This document shows, in pieces, positions 34,607 through 42,561 of a DNA stretch of 64,000 nt (the first letter of the stretch is position 1; the number at the start of each line of letters is the position of its first letter). This DNA is from JAEYOM01 sp036260935. GTDB lineage: Bacteria; Bacillota; Clostridia; Acetivibrionales; DTU013. Both the position numbers and the translations under genes were made by a program. Location: NCBI GenBank assembly GCA_036260935.1, contig DATALQ010000001.1, positions 81,253 through 145,252 of the forward strand, in the 5' to 3' direction. The notes under the pieces were generated by a model. It saw only the letters and a program-made list of their open reading frames with translations, did not search any database and was not told the DNA's origin.

Positions 34607-35500
34607 TTGATAGGCCAATTTGGTTCGTTTGATCCCGTAAAATTTAAAAAGGATTACCGTGAAGGGATATACGGTGTGGAAGCCTGCCTGATGAAATCGA
34701 CAGATGATATTTCCATGCTGTTGTCGGAGATAAAAGAGAGAGGCATGGAACTGGGTATCCATTTTCCGCTGCGGGCAGGGATCTATTCATCCCGGGACCC
34801 ATTATTTCTCGATCCGGACACTGACGTACGAAAAAGTGCCTTTCGGGACATCGAAAGTGAGCTTGAATTTATCGGATCGTTGGGAATCAAGCCGCGTTAT
34901 GTCCTGTTCCACTATCCCAAACCCGTAATAATCCCAGAGCGGTTTGATTTGAGCAGGTGGAGGTTTTACCAGCGTTCCGAATATGTCTATGAAAGCGAGT
35001 ATTCTTTTGACAAGCTGGTGAAATACAGTAGGGACTTGCTTGAATGGCTGAGTTGCAAAGCAGATGAATACGGCTTTATGCCGATACTTGAGTTGGATGC
35101 GCTGAACGGTTACATTACCGGGACTTCATTTTTGGAAGGACTGCTGTCCGAATTCGGTGATGTCAGATTATGCCTGGATATTGGAAGGCTTCATGTGCAG
35201 GACAGGATAGACACCTGTTTTAATGCTGCCGAAGTTTTAAAGAAATTTTTGAAATACACAGGCTTGCTGCATCTTTCTAATACCAAGGTCGGCAAGACTT
35301 TGGAGCTGGCGCATTTTCCGCTTTTGCCCGGTTTGAAGCCGGAAGACGGGTGGGCTGACGTTGATGGTTATTTCAAATTAATCAGGCAGGAGAACAGGGA
35401 TGTCAAACTGTTCTTTGAACACCGTTCCGACTTGATCAGCGATGTGGAATTGGATTCGTGCTATAATTGGATAGACAGACTTTTAAACACTGAATATTGA
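34607..35500 (+). CDS. Sugar phosphate isomerase/epimerase-like TIM barrel
   Basis: 297 residues with the xylose-isomerase-like (AP endonuclease 2 superfamily) barrel pattern: IYGVEACLMK, GIHFPLRAGIYSS, YVLFHYPKP, PILELDALNG, VRLCLDIGRLHV, LLHLSNTKVG and LFFEHRSD hold the usual metal-site His, Glu and Asp residues at strand ends. The substrate is unknown. The start is uncertain: TTG at 34607 is the only classical start codon, but no good ribosome binding site is spaced to it. The frame stays open without ATG or GTG back to the stop of the preceding gene, so a few residues may be missing. Confidence 0.75.
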   Translation: MIGQFGSFDPVKFKKDYREGIYGVEACLMKSTDDISMLLSEIKERGMELGIHFPLRAGIYSSRDPLFLDPDTDVRKSAFRDIESELEFIGSLGIKPRYVLFHYPKPVIIPERFDLSRWRFYQRSEYVYESEYSFDKLVKYSRDLLEWLSCKADEYGFMPILELDALNGYITGTSFLEGLLSEFGDVRLCLDIGRLHVQDRIDTCFNAAEVLKKFLKYTGLLHLSNTKVGKTLELAHFPLLPGLKPEDGWADVDGYFKLIRQENRDVKLFFEHRSDLISDVELDSCYNWIDRLLNTEY

Positions 35501-35568
35501 TATAAACGGACGAGAAAACAAAGATAATAATATATTGCCGATGGCCGCGACAAGAAAGGTAGAAGAAT

Positions 35569-36354
35569 ATGTATTTACATCAGGAAGAAACATTAAAAAA
35601 TGCTTCGGAAAAGCTTAAAACGAGGGACGATGTCCTGGGATTGCTGGTTGCAGGCTCAGTAGCCCATGGCTTTGCATCAGAGACATCGGACGTGGATATC
35701 ATGATACTGATATCGGACGAGAACTATAATGCCCGTTTGAAATCAGGCGAAATGACCTATTATGAAACCGAGAGCTCCACATACAAGGGCGGTTATGTCG
35801 ACGGCAAATATATCTGCAAGGGTTTTATGAAAAAAGTGGCCGAAAGCGGGAGCGAACCTGCAAGATTTGCATTCGACGGTTCAAAGGTGGTTTTCTCAAA
35901 AATAGAGGGGATAGAGGAATTGATAGAAAAGATCGTAAGGTATCCTGTGGAAAGAAAGCAGGAAAATATCAAGCGTTTCCGCGGGCAGTTGGAAGCCTGG
36001 AGATGGTATTGCAACGAAGCCCTGAGTAAAAGTAACGAATACCTGCTCAACCTTGCTATTTCAAATCTTGTTCTTTTCGGCGGGCGTATGCTGCTTGCCA
36101 ATAATGAAACCTTGTATCCTTATCATAAATGGTTTTTGAAGGTGCTTGAAAGCATGGAAAACAAACCGGAAAACATTATGAAGCTTATTGAAAACATATA
36201 CGCTTCAAAGGATGCAGCTAGTGTAGACGCTTTTTACAAAAGCGTTACGGATTTCGTACCGTTTGAAATGGATGGTTTCAACTGGCCCAACCAGTTTGCC
36301 AGGGACACCGAACTGACATGGATGAGCGGCTGGACGCAGGTTTCGGACATATAG
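35569..36354 (+). CDS. Nucleotidyltransferase-fold protein (Pol beta superfamily)
   Basis: 261 residues. GSVAHGFASETSDVDIMILI near residues 29-48 is the GS...DxD nucleotidyltransferase motif, and a third acidic residue is likely in the following strand. The rest is helical, like aminoglycoside-type or other small-molecule adenylyltransferases with a C-terminal helical domain. It could add a nucleotide to a small molecule or protein; the substrate is unknown. AGAAGAA precedes the ATG. It may be cotranscribed with the isomerase-like gene 68 bases upstream. Confidence 0.8.
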   Translation: MYLHQEETLKNASEKLKTRDDVLGLLVAGSVAHGFASETSDVDIMILISDENYNARLKSGEMTYYETESSTYKGGYVDGKYICKGFMKKVAESGSEPARFAFDGSKVVFSKIEGIEELIEKIVRYPVERKQENIKRFRGQLEAWRWYCNEALSKSNEYLLNLAISNLVLFGGRMLLANNETLYPYHKWFLKVLESMENKPENIMKLIENIYASKDAASVDAFYKSVTDFVPFEMDGFNWPNQFARDTELTWMSGWTQVSDI

Positions 36355-36406
36355 CATGTGTTATGGTCGGGCTACAAAATAAAGCCCCATTGAAGGAGTA
36401 AATGGT

Positions 36407-36580
36407 ATGTTGGAAAATGGCCTTGAAATTTGCAGCTGCAAAAAAAAGAACTGCATTCGGCACGGAAAATGCGCCGAATGTCTCGAGCATCACAAAACCA
36501 ATAAACGTTATCCCCCGTATTGCAAACGCGATAAGGATAACGGTGATAAAAAAACTGATAAAAAACAGACAAAAAAGTAG
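36407..36580 (+). CDS. 57-residue cysteine-rich small protein
   Basis: Short gene starting MLENGLEICSCKKKNCIRHG, followed by KCAECLEHH and a late YCKR, then a Lys/Asp-rich tail. Six cysteines and three histidines in the first 40 residues suggest a zinc or iron-binding knuckle. The ATG at 36407 has GAAGGAG eight bases upstream; a longer overlapping frame beginning at 36402 would place the site too close and gives a featureless protein. The CSC...CxRHGxC..C..HH pattern looks like a conserved short Clostridia protein. Function unknown. Confidence 0.75.
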   Translation: MLENGLEICSCKKKNCIRHGKCAECLEHHKTNKRYPPYCKRDKDNGDKKTDKKQTKK

Positions 36581-36628
36581 AAAAAGAGCAGACGAAAAGC
36601 ATTAAAAAAGCAGGCAAAAAGGCAGATA

Positions 36629-36660
36629 AAAACCTGTTATAATCGGTTATAACAGGTTTT
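36629..36660. terminator. Bidirectional terminator
   Basis: A 14-base perfect stem, AAAACCTGTTATAA with its complement, around TCGG. T runs lie on both strands. It separates the cysteine-rich gene (plus) and the RCC1 gene (minus). Confidence 0.85.
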
Positions 36661-36676
36661 ACCGTAGTATGGGCTC

Positions 36677-38896
36677 CTAAAAACCCTTCACCTTTACAGG
36701 CCTCAATCTATCCATATCGGGCAGGCCAAGCTGGCCATACCGGTTTTCTTTCCAGCCCCACACCTCTCCGTTGGCTTTTAAGGCTAATGAATAAAACCAA
36801 CCGGATGTGATCTGCGAGACCCCGGAAATGCCTCGTACAGGAGCGGGCGCAGCTTCGGCCATGCCCCTGCCCGTTGTTCCGGGCATATTTGAGCCGCATG
36901 CCAGAATTGTTCCATCCTTTTTCAATATCATGAGACCATATCCCCGGGCACTTACTGCGGCAGCATCCTTAATACCCGGAAGCTGCAGCGGCACGCCGCC
37001 CGAGAAGCGCTGACCGTTGTTGAATTCTCCCCAACCCCAGAAGGTCCCGTCATTTTTTATTGCAAAGGTACCGCTTTTGGACACGGCTATAGTTTTTACG
37101 CCGGTGAGGTTCTTTACCTGCACCGGCAATGTTTTATCCTTTTTCGTTCCATCTCCGAGCTGACCGTAATTATTGATTCCCCAGCACCAGACCGTACCGT
37201 CCTTTTTTAGTGCAGCAGTATGGTAGCCGCTTGTCTTTATCGACATAACATCTTTGAGTCCTTTAACCATGACGGGCTTGCTTTTTCCCGTTTTCGTTCC
37301 GTCGCCAAGCTGCCCGGCAAAATTATCTCCCCAGCACCAGACGGTTCCGTCGTTTTTCAGAGCAGCCGTATGGAACTGGCTGGCGGATACAGCCACGATC
37401 CCAGTCAGCCCATTGATCCGGACCGGCTCGCTTCTGTCTGTTTTCGTACTGTCGCCAAGCTGTCCGTAATTGTTGAGGCCCCAGCACCAAACGGTTCCGT
37501 CGCCTTTCAGGGCAACGGTATGAAAGCCGCCAGCATCGGCAGCTTTGACATTATCCATACCTGGTACCTTTACCGGCATCCAGCCGGATTCACGGGTGCC
37601 ATTGCCAAGCTGGCCGTTGCCGTTATATCCCCAGCACCATAATGTGCCGTCGTTTTTGACTGCAACAGTATGGTCATATGCGGACAGCGATATGATACCC
37701 GGGATTGTATTTGTTTTTACGGGAACAGGATAATCGGAAAGCGTTCCATCACCCAATTCTCCATGTCTGTTGCTGCCCCAGGCCCATACGGTGCCTGAAT
37801 GGTCGAGTGCCAGGGTGTGGCCTCCTCCGCCTGAGACTGCTTTAATATTTTTCAGTCCCTCGACCTCGAGAGGCTGCGCACTATTGCCCGTACTGCCATT
37901 GCCCAAAGCGCCGAATTCATTCGTACCCCAGCAGAAAACTCCTCCTTCGCTGCTTACGGCAGCTGAATGCATTAAGCCTGCAGATATGGAAGATATATTA
38001 CTCAATCCTGCAGCTTTTACAGGCGTCGTACTGAAGTTGCCGAAGCTGCCGTTTCCGAGCTGTCCGTTATAGTTTGCTCCCCAACACCACACGGTGCCAT
38101 CCTGTTTAAGAGCCATACTGTGTTCACCTGCGGAAATAGAGATGACACCGGAAAGCCCATTGACTTTTACCGGCAGCGTCCTGTTTGTCCTGGTCCCGTC
38201 GCCAAGCTGTCCAAGCCGGTTGTTTCCAACCGCCAGAACTGATCCGTCGTTTTTGAGCAGGAGAGTGTGTTCAAGCCCTCCATAAACCTTACTGACGCCG
38301 GTTACTCCCTTCATTTTGACAGGAATGCTGCTGTTCCTTTTGCTGCCGTTTCCCAGCTGTCCGAATTCGCCGTTTCCCCATGCCCAGACTGTTCCGTCCT
38401 TTTGCAATGCAAGTGTATGAACGCCTCCGGCCGATACTGCCGTAATTCCCGATAGGCCTTTCACCACTAGAGGTTTTGACCTGTTCGCTACCGTTCCGTC
38501 ACCGAGCTGACCGAACTCATTATCCCCCCAGGTCCATACGGTCCCGTCGGACTTCAGTGCGACAAAATGGGAGGATTGACGACTTCCGTATCCGGAGCCC
38601 GATATCATGGTAATTCCAGACAAACCATTAACTTTAACCGGACTGGTCCTGCTTATCGTCGTACCATCACCAAGCTGGCCGGAGATGTTGTCCCCCCAGC
38701 ACCAGACAGTTCCGTCCTCCAACAGCATCGCAGATGAAAAGAAACCTGTGGCGACCATCTTGCATTTTGCGGTTAATACTGTACTTTTTGAAGAACCTAT
38801 ATAAAGAGTTTGTGATGCAACGGCAAAAGCCGGGATATCCAATAGAAATAGCATCAGGAGAAGTATTGCCAATATTCGAAGTGTTCGAATGTTCAT
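36677..38896 (-). CDS. Secreted RCC1-repeat protein with 14 repeats
   Basis: 739 residues with a signal peptide (hydrophobic stretch ILAILLLMLFLLDIPAFA) followed by repeats of about 50 residues with the pattern VWCWGxNxxGQLGDGT and HxxALKxDG. Counting the WG...GQLG cores gives 14, the last three being less regular. RCC1 repeats form seven-bladed propellers, so two propellers in tandem are expected. It should be exported, with a binding or scaffold role outside the cell. The start at 38896 is chosen because GAGGTG lies before it; an upstream GTG overlaps that site. Bacterial RCC1 proteins are mostly uncharacterised. Confidence 0.9.
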   Translation of the reverse strand: MNIRTLRILAILLLMLFLLDIPAFAVASQTLYIGSSKSTVLTAKCKMVATGFFSSAMLLEDGTVWCWGDNISGQLGDGTTISRTSPVKVNGLSGITMISGSGYGSRQSSHFVALKSDGTVWTWGDNEFGQLGDGTVANRSKPLVVKGLSGITAVSAGGVHTLALQKDGTVWAWGNGEFGQLGNGSKRNSSIPVKMKGVTGVSKVYGGLEHTLLLKNDGSVLAVGNNRLGQLGDGTRTNRTLPVKVNGLSGVISISAGEHSMALKQDGTVWCWGANYNGQLGNGSFGNFSTTPVKAAGLSNISSISAGLMHSAAVSSEGGVFCWGTNEFGALGNGSTGNSAQPLEVEGLKNIKAVSGGGGHTLALDHSGTVWAWGSNRHGELGDGTLSDYPVPVKTNTIPGIISLSAYDHTVAVKNDGTLWCWGYNGNGQLGNGTRESGWMPVKVPGMDNVKAADAGGFHTVALKGDGTVWCWGLNNYGQLGDSTKTDRSEPVRINGLTGIVAVSASQFHTAALKNDGTVWCWGDNFAGQLGDGTKTGKSKPVMVKGLKDVMSIKTSGYHTAALKKDGTVWCWGINNYGQLGDGTKKDKTLPVQVKNLTGVKTIAVSKSGTFAIKNDGTFWGWGEFNNGQRFSGGVPLQLPGIKDAAAVSARGYGLMILKKDGTILACGSNMPGTTGRGMAEAAPAPVRGISGVSQITSGWFYSLALKANGEVWGWKENRYGQLGLPDMDRLRPVKVKGF

Positions 38897-39051
38897 GATT
38901 TGCACCTCACAGCAAATATTTTACAAGAAAATTATACAGTAAGCTTCACGAGATGTAAAATATAGGTGGCGGTTGCGCAAGGTCAATATGCGCAATTTAT
39001 CAAACAATGTATAAAATTAGGCGTATCATGGAAAGAAAGGGGGAATTGTTT

Positions 39052-39792
39052 TTGAAAATTTTCAAGAGAATTGCAATCGGCATTACCGCACTGGTCATTA
39101 TTTTCGTTGCTGCATACGCTTATTACGGAGTAAGGACGTTCAATGAGATGAAAGTAATGAAGCCGGCCAACACAGGGGAAATCGTTGACGGAATATCGGT
39201 CATAAAGGATAACTTCAATAACATGTATATCATTAAGGGAACCGACGGGTATATAGCTATAGATTCGGCGGCGGATCCTTCAATCGTCGAACGGGAACTC
39301 GGTAAACTCGAAATCCCTGCCGACAAAGTAAAGGCCGTTCTCCTCACGCATACCGATTCGGACCATACAGGCTCTATAGGGCTTTTCGAAAACGCGAAAG
39401 TCTATATATCTGATGCAGAAGAACAAATGGTCAACGGTAAAACGGCCAGAACGTTGGTTGTAATTAAAAGCAAGCTCGATCACCGGTATGAGCTTCTGAA
39501 GGAAGGGCAGGAAATAGAACTTGCAAGCCTTAAAATCAAGTGCGTTCTGACCCCAGGACATACGCCGGGTTCAATGTCCTACATAATCAATGACAAATAT
39601 TTATTCACTGGCGACACCTTTAGCCTGAAAGATGGAAAGGCGGCTGTGTTCAACGAATTTTTCAACATGGATTCCGGTACGGAAATGAAGTCGATAGAGA
39701 AGCTTTCGGGCCTTAAGGGCATAGAGGGCATATTTACTGCTCATTACGGGTATACAATGGATTTTGTGACGGCATTCAAGGATGTAGGGTAG
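39052..39792 (+). CDS. Membrane-anchored MBL-fold hydrolase
   Basis: About 246 residues. An N-terminal transmembrane helix (IAIGITALVIIFVAAYAYY) is followed by an MBL domain facing outward: AIDSAADPS, the metal motif LTHTDSDHTGS (H-x-D-x-D-H, with Asp in place of the second His), LTPGHTPGSMS, FTGDTF and AHYGYT. The start is unclear: TTG at 39052 has AAAGGGGG correctly spaced, while an in-frame ATG lies at 39028 and another at 39007. Substrate unknown. It is transcribed away from the RCC1 gene. Confidence 0.8.
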   Translation: MKIFKRIAIGITALVIIFVAAYAYYGVRTFNEMKVMKPANTGEIVDGISVIKDNFNNMYIIKGTDGYIAIDSAADPSIVERELGKLEIPADKVKAVLLTHTDSDHTGSIGLFENAKVYISDAEEQMVNGKTARTLVVIKSKLDHRYELLKEGQEIELASLKIKCVLTPGHTPGSMSYIINDKYLFTGDTFSLKDGKAAVFNEFFNMDSGTEMKSIEKLSGLKGIEGIFTAHYGYTMDFVTAFKDVG

Positions 39793-40046
39793 TAATGTAA
39801 AATGTTGCCCCGACAAATGCAGAGCTATCGAGGTACAGGATCACTGTAAAAAATGTACGAATAAATTGGATAGGACGACCGCGGGATTTTCAACCGCTAG
39901 AATGGGCTCATGGGCATCTTGGATGATCATGGGTCTTTTTATTTATTAGTGAGCACGGCGAAGTACTGTTCCAAAAATTGTAAGAGCTCGCGCACTTGTG
40001 GCCTTTCATTTGAATGCCTAAATAAAATCGTTGGAGTGAATAATCA

Positions 40047-40868
40047 ATGAGTAATAGCGGATTTTCTTTATGCAAGGGATTGCCTTTACAGGGAGAGAGC
40101 CTGCCCGAGGAGCTTTCCGGGAAGCTTTCCGGGAAGCTTCCCGGGAAGCTGACGGAACAGCATTCCATATCACGGTCGATTGTTATGCATCTGCTGCCGG
40201 GCGTCATAGTAACCTTGCTGTATATCGCATTCATCCCGGTGGTGCAGGTATGGGGGTTCCCTACTGTACTGGCGCTGTTCCTGGCAGTCATTTTCGGTGT
40301 TCTGCCTTTTCAATTCGGCTATGTATTTTATCAGGCAAAAAAGAAAAACGGCAGCTTTTCTCTAAAGGGCGTTTTTGCTTACGACCGCAGATCTCCGTGG
40401 TGGCAGTATGCTTTGGTGACAGTGCTTTATGTGGCATGGAGTGTTGTATGCTTCCTGGTGCTGCCCAAATTCTACAGTGGAGCGCTTATGGAAAACGTCT
40501 TTTTCTGGCTGCCTGCCTGGTTTATACCTGGGGAAGCGGCGGGCACGTCAACGGCGGCGGTATTTGTGATCATACTGGCAGGTTTCCTCTCAGATATCCC
40601 GGGCGCTATCGCCGAAGAATTCTACTTCAGGGGCATTTTGCTACCGAAGGTGGCATGGATGGGCAAACTGGCGCCTCTTTTTACCACGTTCCTTTTTGCT
40701 GCCTATCATCTGGACTCTCCATATAAATTTATCGAACGCTTTTTGTCGATGCTTCCGATAATATATCTCGTATGGCGGACGAAGGACATGAAAATGATCA
40801 TAATCCCCCACTGCATAGTCAATGCCATCGGTATCCTGCTTATGGCTGCGGAAATGCTACTTAAGTAA
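40047..40868 (+). CDS. CPBP-family intramembrane metalloprotease
   Basis: 273-residue multi-spanning protein of the CPBP (Abi/Rce1-like) family. The three motifs are present: AEEFYFRGILLPK with the Glu-Glu and Arg, FLFAAYHL with a His, and IIPHCIVNAIG with His and Asn. It would cleave substrates within the membrane or process prenylated or bacteriocin-like peptides; the target is unknown. The N-terminal tail before the first helix holds a small tandem repeat, SGKLSGKLPGKL, encoded by a 12-bp DNA repeat. The start has TTGGAGTG upstream. Confidence 0.88.
   Translation: MSNSGFSLCKGLPLQGESLPEELSGKLSGKLPGKLTEQHSISRSIVMHLLPGVIVTLLYIAFIPVVQVWGFPTVLALFLAVIFGVLPFQFGYVFYQAKKKNGSFSLKGVFAYDRRSPWWQYALVTVLYVAWSVVCFLVLPKFYSGALMENVFFWLPAWFIPGEAAGTSTAAVFVIILAGFLSDIPGAIAEEFYFRGILLPKVAWMGKLAPLFTTFLFAAYHLDSPYKFIERFLSMLPIIYLVWRTKDMKMIIIPHCIVNAIGILLMAAEMLLK
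40111..40146 (+). repeat. In-frame 12-bp tandem repeat
   Basis: Three copies of AGCTTTCCGGGA (40111, 40123, 40135; the third has one change) code for the Ser-Gly-Lys-Leu repeats in the CPBP protein. This is likely a length-variable site. Confidence 0.8.
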
Positions 40869-41043
40869 TGCACGTCAGGCAAAGCCCGTCATGCAATGCG
40901 GTCCGTTGTTTATTTCATGAAGCAAACAAATGGCAGATTTTATCAAGGTCAAATACAGCTGACGGAATAGAAAGTCGTATAATGCAGACAATAGTGAAAG
41001 GCCAAACCAACAAACACGTGATTCAGAAGGGAGAAATCAGCCT

Positions 41044-41304
41044 ATGAACAGGACTATTGCCGTAGAAAGCAATCTGACGCCGGTTGCCCAATATCTTTCC
41101 GAAAAGGGATATAGTGTGGACGAAATTGACCTTGGCAAAGAATATACCAAAAACATCGATAAATACGACGCCGTCGTTATTACGGGCATGAACAAGGATT
41201 TCCTCGGAGTTCAGGACATAGTATCCAAAATACCGGTGATCGAGGCAAAAGGGTTGACTGCGGAGCAGGTGTACGACCAGCTGACGAGCAGCCTTAAGCA
41301 TTGA
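41044..41304 (+). CDS. YkuS/UPF0180-family protein
   Basis: 86 residues. The order is an opening strand IAVESNLTPVAQYLSEKGYSVDEID, a central VVITGMNKDFLGVQD and a final EAKGLTAEQVYDQL. This matches the YkuS/UPF0180 family of Firmicutes, whose fold resembles a response-regulator-like half domain and whose function is not known. It has GGGAG before the ATG, and a strong terminator follows. Single gene. Confidence 0.82.
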   Translation: MNRTIAVESNLTPVAQYLSEKGYSVDEIDLGKEYTKNIDKYDAVVITGMNKDFLGVQDIVSKIPVIEAKGLTAEQVYDQLTSSLKH

Positions 41305-41334
41305 GTAGCAGACGTATTGATTACAAACGGGTAT

Positions 41335-41380
41335 AAAACAGCTTTCCATGATCGGTAAATTACCGCGGAAAGCTGTTTTT
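41335..41380. terminator. Bidirectional terminator
   Basis: Thirteen-base arms AAAACAGCTTTCC and GGAAAGCTGTTTT around a 19-base loop that itself contains CGGTAAATTACCG. The T run follows on both strands. It serves ykuS and the convergent PAP2 gene. Confidence 0.88.
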
Positions 41381-41382
41381 AT

Positions 41383-41895
41383 TCATATTGTCATTTCTAT
41401 GGCCTCAAACACCAGAAATGCAATCAAAAACCCCATGGTAACGTCGGTGGGGTAATGGAAACCCAGGCATGCCCTTGATATCCCAACCAACAGAGCAAGA
41501 CAAAGCAAAACCGCTTTGAGGCTTGGGAAAAAAGCAGAAACGGAAAGGGCTATTGAGAGTGCGGAGCACGAATGCCCCGATGGAAAGGAATAAGTGCATC
41601 TAGGCGGCTTCCTGGCAATTACCCAATCCAGGGTTTTGTAAGGGCGCGGGCGGTTTACCATCCTTTTAAGTGACTGGATCAGTATCTGGCCCGATATAAG
41701 ATTCAGCGCCAGGAAGATACCGGTTTTTCTGTTATAGACCAGGAAGAAAAGGGAAATACCGACCGAAAACGATAGAGAACCGAATTGGGTTATCGCCCTC
41801 ATAAACATGGTCAGGGCAGTACAGTGAAGTCTTCTGTTTAAGAAATAGAAGCAAGTCAGGTCTTTTTGTGCGATAAAGGATAGTAGTGTCGACAT
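41383..41895 (-). CDS. PAP2-family membrane phosphatase
   Basis: 170-residue membrane protein with the three PAP2 motifs: KRMVNRPRP, PSGH and SRACLGFHYPTD. The catalytic His residues are in the last two. Such short bacterial PAP2 proteins dephosphorylate undecaprenyl pyrophosphate or phosphatidylglycerol phosphate on the outer face. The start is an ATG with GAGGG upstream. Single gene. A role in recycling the lipid carrier is the most likely, but the substrate is not proven. Confidence 0.87.
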   Translation of the reverse strand: MSTLLSFIAQKDLTCFYFLNRRLHCTALTMFMRAITQFGSLSFSVGISLFFLVYNRKTGIFLALNLISGQILIQSLKRMVNRPRPYKTLDWVIARKPPRCTYSFPSGHSCSALSIALSVSAFFPSLKAVLLCLALLVGISRACLGFHYPTDVTMGFLIAFLVFEAIEMTI

Positions 41896-42047
41896 TTATT
41901 CCCTCATCCCGATATGATATAATTCCATTTGATTATACCTTAATCCACCTATGTAAAGGCAATATCCTGAAAAATTTAATATTGTGTTTACCCTTCAGTT
42001 CATGAAGATTGTCAATTAGTATATTGTTTTCCATAAGCGACCTGGTT

Positions 42048-42198
42048 GCAGCACGCTGGTAGAAGGTACGCCTCCCGGAGCGGGCAGGGATATTGAAATA
42101 TTGAAAAGCTGCTCCGAGAAATCATGGCTTAATATGATTACGTGTGCAGGTGCCTGTGACGGCAGTGATACCCCGGGTAAGTTCGTTGTCCCATCCGT
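42048..42198 (+). pseudogene. Fragment of a phosphotriesterase-family gene
   Basis: This 151-base stretch aligns without gaps to 44479-44629 inside the intact gene 2.4 kb downstream, with 11 mismatches by hand count. It has no start and stops soon after. The reading frame within it is open but several residues differ (for example Trp to Cys in GAWDGSD). It is a relic of a partial duplication. The rest of 41896-42263 shows no gene. Confidence 0.88.
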
Positions 42199-42263
42199 CT
42201 ATTGATATTCTATAAAAATAGGATATAATGGTAGCATGATTTGTAAGGCGGAGGGAATTGCTA

Positions 42264-42497
42264 TTGTCATTTTTTGATCTGACCCAAATAGTGCTGTTTA
42301 TTTATGTAATGCTGACCGTGCTTTTTTTGCTATACGGCATTACTTATGAGTTTCAGCCCTCCGGAGTCTTTATGAAACGTATAAAAGAAAAGAATATCAG
42401 CGAAACGATCAAAATTTTCGTACGAAGTCTATCCTCAACAGATTACGAGTGTTTTCAAAAGTGTGGTGTCTGGAGAAATTACTGGCTCGGCCGATGA
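42264..42497 (+). CDS. Small membrane protein, possibly frameshifted
   Basis: 77 residues from a TTG at 42264 with GGAGGG well placed. One transmembrane helix (QIVLFIYVMLTVLFLLYGI) is followed by a basic, helical region. The last 25 or so residues look unlike natural coding sequence. A +1 shift near 42410 would instead give a tail ending TGSADDMISLNVAL and a stop at 42525, which reads more like a real protein end. It may be a decaying partner of the membrane MutS-like gene that follows. No family recognised. Confidence 0.45.
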   Translation: MSFFDLTQIVLFIYVMLTVLFLLYGITYEFQPSGVFMKRIKEKNISETIKIFVRSLSSTDYECFQKCGVWRNYWLGR

Positions 42498-42561
42498 TAT
42501 GATATCTTTGAATGTAGCCTTATAAGGCTTGTTTATGATATCTTGGATCGGAGGGTGAGGA

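Noticed and set aside
36402..36605. 67-codon frame starting at 36402
   Set aside because: Its ATG is only three bases from the ribosome binding site and the product is featureless; the overlapping frame from 36407 gives a clear Cys-rich protein.
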